Positions 60,065 to 64,000 of a stretch of DNA of 64,000 bases are shown here, one piece after another (position 1 is the stretch's first letter; every line of letters begins with the position of its first letter). Below the pieces are notes generated by a model. That model saw only the letters and a program-made list of their open reading frames with translations. It made no database searches and was not told the DNA's origin. Origin of the DNA: Sphingomonas sp. ERG5 (GTDB lineage: Bacteria > Pseudomonadota > Alphaproteobacteria > Sphingomonadales > Sphingomonadaceae); the NCBI RefSeq assembly GCF_000803065.1, contig NZ_JSXI01000016.1:124001-188000 (forward strand), given 5' to 3'. The position numbers were made by a program, and so were the translations under genes.

Positions 60065-63000
60065 ATGAGCCGTATGTTGAGCTCTTATGGACAGGTGCGT
60101 GCGCGCGCTTTGACGGGCGGGGCGCTGATTGGATTGCTCGCAACGACGGTTGCGGCGCACGCTCAGGAGGGGCCTGACGCGCAGGCTCGTACAAGTGTGG
60201 AGCGCATTCAGGAGGCTCCCGAGGCTCAGGCTTCCGGCGCGGGGGATATCGTGGTGACGGCGCAGCGCATGGAGGAGAGGATCCTCGATGTGCCGATCTC
60301 GATCTCGGCTTTCTCCGCCAAGGATCTTGCGGACCTGAAGATTGACGGCGGGTCGGAATTGCTTCGCGCAATTCCCAACGTCAATTTTTCCAAGGACAAC
60401 TTCACCAGTTTCAATTTCGCGATTCGCGGTATTGGCACCAAGGCGACTTCGGTCAGCGCCGATCCGGCTGTGGCGATCAGCTTCAACAACACCACCTTGC
60501 TACGCAACCGACTGTTCGAACAGGAATATTTCGACGTCGAGCGGCTTGAGGTGCTGCGCGGTCCACAGGGTACGCTCTATGGCCGCAACGCGACGGCCGG
60601 TGTGGTCAACATGATCCCGCACAAGCCTGAACTCTCCAAATTCACCGGCGAAATTCAAGGCGAAGTGGGCAATTACGGCTCGCAGCGTGCGCGCGGCTTC
60701 GTCAACGTTCCGATCGGTGACAATTTCGCGCTTCGCGTGGCCGGTGCCTGGACCAAGCGCCGGGGCTTCGACTACAACACCATCACTGATCGGGCGGTCA
60801 ACGGCCGCGATCTCTGGTCGATCCGGACCTCGGCCTTATGGGAGCCGACATCCAACTTCCGCATCGGCGTGATCTGGGAGCATTTCAACGAGGACGATAA
60901 TCGCTCGCGCACCGGCAAGCAGCTTTGTACGCGCGCGGATACGCCAAGCCAGCTCCAATATCCCAAGGGCTATACCGATGCCGAGGGCGACCCGAACAGC
61001 TATCCGCTTTATGACGTCTGGCCGGCCTCCACGCTGACGCCGGGCTGTCAGAACAAATCGCTGTTCACCAAGGATTCCAACGGCGTGCCCAACGGCCTTG
61101 GTTTCCCGATCGTCACCGGCATGTTGTTCGTCCGGGCCGGGTTTCCCAGCCTCTATCCCGGCGGTCTTTACGCAAATCCGGTACTCGACCCATTCAAAGT
61201 GGAGGGTAACAAGCAATCTGCTAATTTGCGTGAGATTTCGACAGTCTATGATCCGGTGTTCCGGGCCAAGAACGATGTCGTGCAGCTCAATGCCGAATTC
61301 GATGTGTCATCTGATCTGCGCCTTTACTCGCAGACGCTCTATATGAAGGACAGTTATTACGGATCGCAGGATTTCTTCCGATTCGATTCGCAGCCTATTT
61401 TTGCTCCTAAGTCGAGCTTCAGCGCTTTAATTCAGCCGACTTTTGCTCCGTTTCTTGGAGAGGATACCGCAAGAGGCGGCACTTTCTGCGATCCGCAACT
61501 TGGATGCTCTGATCGCCCATTGGCCGTGGATCTTTCCAGGTCTAACAGTGAGCAATGGTCACAGGAACTGCGGTTCCAATCCTCCTTCAATGGGCCTTTG
61601 AATTTCAGCGTTGGCGCTAATTATGTGAAATTCAAAACCCGCGAAGAATATAATGTCTACAGTAATTTGTTGACACTCATTTCGCTCGGGTTGAATACAT
61701 TCGGATCGATCGATTGCACCGAGGCGGAGCGCAAAACCAACCCTGGGTGTATTTACATCGATCCAAACCCAATTGGTCAAGGGCCGCAGGATGGCCACAA
61801 TTATCTACGCAGCATCAGTATTGCGAAGATTCGTTCGGCTGCGGCTTTTGGTGAGCTTTATTGGAAGGCCACCGACAATTTCAAGATAACGGCAGGGCTT
61901 CGCTATACCGATGACAGGAAGACGTTGACGCCGGTTGCGACCCAGTTGCTGGCCTTCGCCGGAGAATATGGTGGCGGATTCGTCGGCCGAGGTTATCCGG
62001 AAGATCCCGACAAGGTTCAGCAATGGCGTCGTTTCACTGGTCGCCTGGCCGCTGATTGGAAGCCCAATCTGTCCTTTACCGACAGTACTTTGCTCTACGC
62101 CTCATTTTCACATGGCTATAAAGCGGGCGGCGCAAATCCCCGAAGTCAGGTCTCCAATCCGGATTTTGCCAATTACACCACCTTGACTGATTCATTTCAG
62201 CCGGAGGATGTCAACGCGTTTGAGATCGGCACCAAGAATCAGCTCGCCGGTGGCAAGTTGATGTTCAGTGCGGCGGCATTTTACAACGACTATAAGAAAT
62301 ATCAGATATCGCAGCTGATCGATCGCGGTTTCCATACCGAGAACTTCGATGCGCGGACGATGGGTCTGGAGTTCGAGGGTGCCTGGATTCCCTCGCGCCA
62401 TTTCCGGATCGGCGCTACCTTCGGGTATCTCAATACCAAGATCGGCAAGGGGCAATATTCGATCGACGTGATGGATCGGCTTCAAGGGCATGATGATTGG
62501 GTCGTGCTGCGCCCCTGGGCGCAAAGTCCCAATACTTGCGTGGCCCCAAGGGAAGTTGTCGCGCGGTTGCTTAATTCCCCCGTGTTTATCAGTTCGGGGG
62601 TGACGGGTACGCCGCCTGCGGATTGGAAGCCGGGCGATCCTCCGCGGTTTGCTAATGGTATTGGCATCTTCACGAGGCTGTTGTGCGAATCGCCCAATTT
62701 TTTCCCAGGCAGATTCTCGCCGGGCAGCCTGCTTTCCCAGCCCTTCTTCGGCAATGTGGTCTACGATCCCACATCGGGTTATGATCCCAGTCAGCCATCA
62801 AGCTATGATCCGGCCAATCCATCAAACTATGGCGCTCCCAATCAGGGGCGGGGTTTTGGCGCCAATGTTGGCGGGCATCAGCTCCCCAACGCTCCGCATT
62901 TCACCTTCAATGTGGGCGCGCAATACACCTTTTTCCTCAATGACTGGCAGCTCGGCCTGCGTGGCGACTATTATCGTCAATCGAGTAGCTACGCACGGAT

Positions 63001-63226
63001 ATACAATACCGCTTATGACAAGCTGAAAGGTTGGGGTAATGGTAATATTGCGATAACGCTAACACGGCCGCAATCAAACCTGACATTCCAATTCTATATC
63101 AAGAATGTCTTCAATAGCACACCGATAACTGATGCATTTACCGGGCCAGATGAGCTTGGTAACTTTACCAATGTCTTCACGCTTGATCCACGGCTCTACG
63201 GACTTAACGTAAAAGTAGGGTTCTAA
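60065..63226 (+). CDS. TonB-dependent receptor of the catabolic locus, second (long)
   Basis: 1053 residues from the ATG at 60065, preceded by AGGAGGGGG; the frame opens 13 codons earlier without homology. Signal peptide to AHAQ, TonB box GDIVVTAQRMEERILDVPIS, plug with LLRAIPNVNFSKDNFTSFNF and LEVLRGPQGTLYGRNATAGV, barrel ending LDPRLYGLNVKVGF. It is some 270 residues longer than the first locus receptor because of large surface loops; one near residues 900-925 repeats YDP-rich units (GYDPSQPSSYDPANPSNYG). Codon use from about 61.2 kb on is clearly more AT-rich than in neighbouring genes, a sign of separate acquisition. No STN domain. Confidence 0.93.
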   Translation: MSRMLSSYGQVRARALTGGALIGLLATTVAAHAQEGPDAQARTSVERIQEAPEAQASGAGDIVVTAQRMEERILDVPISISAFSAKDLADLKIDGGSELLRAIPNVNFSKDNFTSFNFAIRGIGTKATSVSADPAVAISFNNTTLLRNRLFEQEYFDVERLEVLRGPQGTLYGRNATAGVVNMIPHKPELSKFTGEIQGEVGNYGSQRARGFVNVPIGDNFALRVAGAWTKRRGFDYNTITDRAVNGRDLWSIRTSALWEPTSNFRIGVIWEHFNEDDNRSRTGKQLCTRADTPSQLQYPKGYTDAEGDPNSYPLYDVWPASTLTPGCQNKSLFTKDSNGVPNGLGFPIVTGMLFVRAGFPSLYPGGLYANPVLDPFKVEGNKQSANLREISTVYDPVFRAKNDVVQLNAEFDVSSDLRLYSQTLYMKDSYYGSQDFFRFDSQPIFAPKSSFSALIQPTFAPFLGEDTARGGTFCDPQLGCSDRPLAVDLSRSNSEQWSQELRFQSSFNGPLNFSVGANYVKFKTREEYNVYSNLLTLISLGLNTFGSIDCTEAERKTNPGCIYIDPNPIGQGPQDGHNYLRSISIAKIRSAAAFGELYWKATDNFKITAGLRYTDDRKTLTPVATQLLAFAGEYGGGFVGRGYPEDPDKVQQWRRFTGRLAADWKPNLSFTDSTLLYASFSHGYKAGGANPRSQVSNPDFANYTTLTDSFQPEDVNAFEIGTKNQLAGGKLMFSAAAFYNDYKKYQISQLIDRGFHTENFDARTMGLEFEGAWIPSRHFRIGATFGYLNTKIGKGQYSIDVMDRLQGHDDWVVLRPWAQSPNTCVAPREVVARLLNSPVFISSGVTGTPPADWKPGDPPRFANGIGIFTRLLCESPNFFPGRFSPGSLLSQPFFGNVVYDPTSGYDPSQPSSYDPANPSNYGAPNQGRGFGANVGGHQLPNAPHFTFNVGAQYTFFLNDWQLGLRGDYYRQSSSYARIYNTAYDKLKGWGNGNIAITLTRPQSNLTFQFYIKNVFNSTPITDAFTGPDELGNFTNVFTLDPRLYGLNVKVGF

Positions 63227-63326
63227 ATAATTAAGGATAGTATTTTAGCTTCATTTTGGCTCAAATTATATTTTATAATAGCTATAATTATGCTATTTAC
63301 GAAGATGCAAAGGTGAGTCGCTGTCT

Positions 63327-63342
63327 TGATATTTCAATATCA
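63327..63342. promoter_or_regulatory. Palindrome 1 of a tandem operator pair
   Basis: TGATATTTCAATATCA, a perfect 7-2-7 inverted repeat in the AT-rich region before the secreted-protein gene. It shares the frame TGATA-N6-TATCA with the next palindrome, whose centre is 21 bp away (two helical turns). Confidence 0.55.
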
Positions 63343-63347
63343 GGGCG

Positions 63348-63363
63348 TGATATCTTTGTATCA
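63348..63363. promoter_or_regulatory. Palindrome 2 of a tandem operator pair
   Basis: TGATATCTTTGTATCA fits TGATA-N6-TATCA exactly like palindrome 1. Spacing puts both on the same DNA face, suiting cooperative binding of a dimeric regulator or activator. Confidence 0.5.
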
Positions 63364-63398
63364 AGTGAACTAGATAAATAAAAACAAAAGGAGAGTGC

Positions 63399-63431
63399 AT
63401 GGAGAGATATATTATAGTCGAGTTTTATTAG
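63399..63431 (+). CDS. Ten-residue mini-ORF, possible leader peptide
   Basis: MERYIIVEFY and a TAG stop, preceded by AAAAGGAGAG at six bases from the ATG, a better ribosome site than that of the next gene. It starts 93 bases before the secreted-protein gene. Possibly a regulatory leader; it may also be chance in AT-rich DNA. Confidence 0.35.
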   Translation: MERYIIVEFY

Positions 63432-63491
63432 TAGAACCGTAGCTATATATAATTAGGTGCATACTTAATAATATCTGAAAGGTATTCGAAA

Positions 63492-64000
63492 ATGAAATCT
63501 CTTTTGAAATCCGCTCTTGTGCTCACGACCGCAGTTGGCCTGTCGTCAGGCCCTGGCTATGCGCAGCAAATCTCGCCGATGGGGCTTGGTGCAAGTGTTA
63601 CGGCATCTGGCACTATTGAAGTCAGCGTTCTTGGCCTCGGCAGAAGGACGTGCGGAATCACGATGACCGGTACCGTGACCCGGGTGGGTTCGGTATCGCC
63701 GGCTGTCACTGGCGAAATGACCTTCACGGCCGGCACGGCAACGGGCACGAATTGCACCTCAACCGGCACCGGTTCCACCATTTGGCCGGTTAAGATTGAA
63801 ACGACGCTGCCCAGCACGCAGTTCAACAAGGTGCGGATCACCCAATTGTCGTTCAGCACGCCATTCGGCCCCTGCACAACGACCAACACGTTGGTTGATT
63901 GGAATAACTCAGCATCGACCGCGTTCACAACGTCTGCAGTGACGGTGGGCTTTTGCACCGTGCACACGATGAATGTGGTGGTTACTCCATCAATGACCGT
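63492..64000 (+). CDS. Secreted Cys-containing beta-rich protein, N-terminal part (cut by right edge)
   Basis: The frame is open to the window end (169 codons). A signal peptide MKSLLKSALVLTTAVGLSSG runs to YAQ; the mature part is rich in Thr, Ser, Val and Gly with repeated beta-type stretches (TCGITMTGTVTRVG, GEMTFTAGTATGTNC, TPFGPCTTTNT), five Cys, no charged clusters. The pattern recalls secreted PraB-like proteins described as activators of alkane oxidation, but the match is by style only. The AT-rich leader with tandem palindromes suggests strong, regulated expression. Confidence 0.7.
   Translation, partial: MKSLLKSALVLTTAVGLSSGPGYAQQISPMGLGASVTASGTIEVSVLGLGRRTCGITMTGTVTRVGSVSPAVTGEMTFTAGTATGTNCTSTGTGSTIWPVKIETTLPSTQFNKVRITQLSFSTPFGPCTTTNTLVDWNNSASTAFTTSAVTVGFCTVHTMNVVVTPSMT

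Overview
The window looks like a chromosomal segment of a sphingomonad (alphaproteobacterium, Sphingomonadales). The DNA is GC-rich. It carries four large TonB-dependent receptors, two of them with STN domains and FecI/FecR partners, a NodT-type efflux operon and many small catabolic enzymes in tightly overlapping operons. The genus is not proven by the sequence.

Layout. 1-1.9 kb (minus): three tandem tail-collar (microcystin-dependent-protein type) genes followed by a GNAT gene cut by the window edge; a perfect 19-bp palindrome sits in front of this operon. 2.3-6.2 kb: a lasso-peptide-like locus made of a 56-residue precursor that is absent from ordinary ORF calls, an asparagine-synthetase-like cyclase and, convergent to them, an ABC exporter. 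No leader peptidase (B protein) is visible. 6.5-12.3 kb: a complete RND efflux operon (adaptor, pump, outer-membrane factor). 12.3-12.6 kb: a cluster of CCCCTGTTAT repeats. 12.6-20.9 kb: FecI/FecR divergent from an STN TonB receptor, gamma-glutamyltransferase and exported M20 peptidase. 20.9-28.2 kb: housekeeping genes (Nramp transporter, MTA phosphorylase, DUF2147, AlkA-type glycosylase, ferredoxin, lipoprotein, RlmB, M28 peptidase, tRNA-Tyr). 28.6-35.7 kb: serine hydrolase, ECF sigma, FecR, STN TonB receptor, amidohydrolase.

35.8-63.2 kb is a large catabolic locus built round a HutC-type GntR regulator. The minus-strand arm encodes a flavin monooxygenase, an Asp/Glu-racemase-family protein, an aldehyde dehydrogenase, an NTF2-like protein, an aconitase-type hydratase in two subunits, an HMG-CoA-lyase-like enzyme and a class III CoA-transferase. 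The plus-strand arm encodes two paralogous N-extended methyltransferase-fold proteins, an MFS transporter, an alpha/beta hydrolase with His in the nucleophile position, two TonB receptors, two small paralogous helical proteins, an OYE-type flavoprotein, an SDR, a GlcG/HbpS-like protein (encoded on the minus strand), a VOC protein, an isochorismatase-type amidase and two PuuE/cyclic-imidase-like deacetylase-fold hydrolases. Four 25-26 bp inverted repeats sharing the half-site ATTTGTNCTA lie in front of four transcription units of this locus, suggesting one regulon. I infer uptake and stepwise breakdown of an unidentified N-containing (amide or imide) compound, ending in a methyl-branched C5 acid cleaved as its CoA ester; the substrate is not established.

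63.2-64 kb: an AT-rich promoter region with two palindromes 21 bp apart and a 10-residue mini-ORF, ahead of a secreted protein cut by the right edge.
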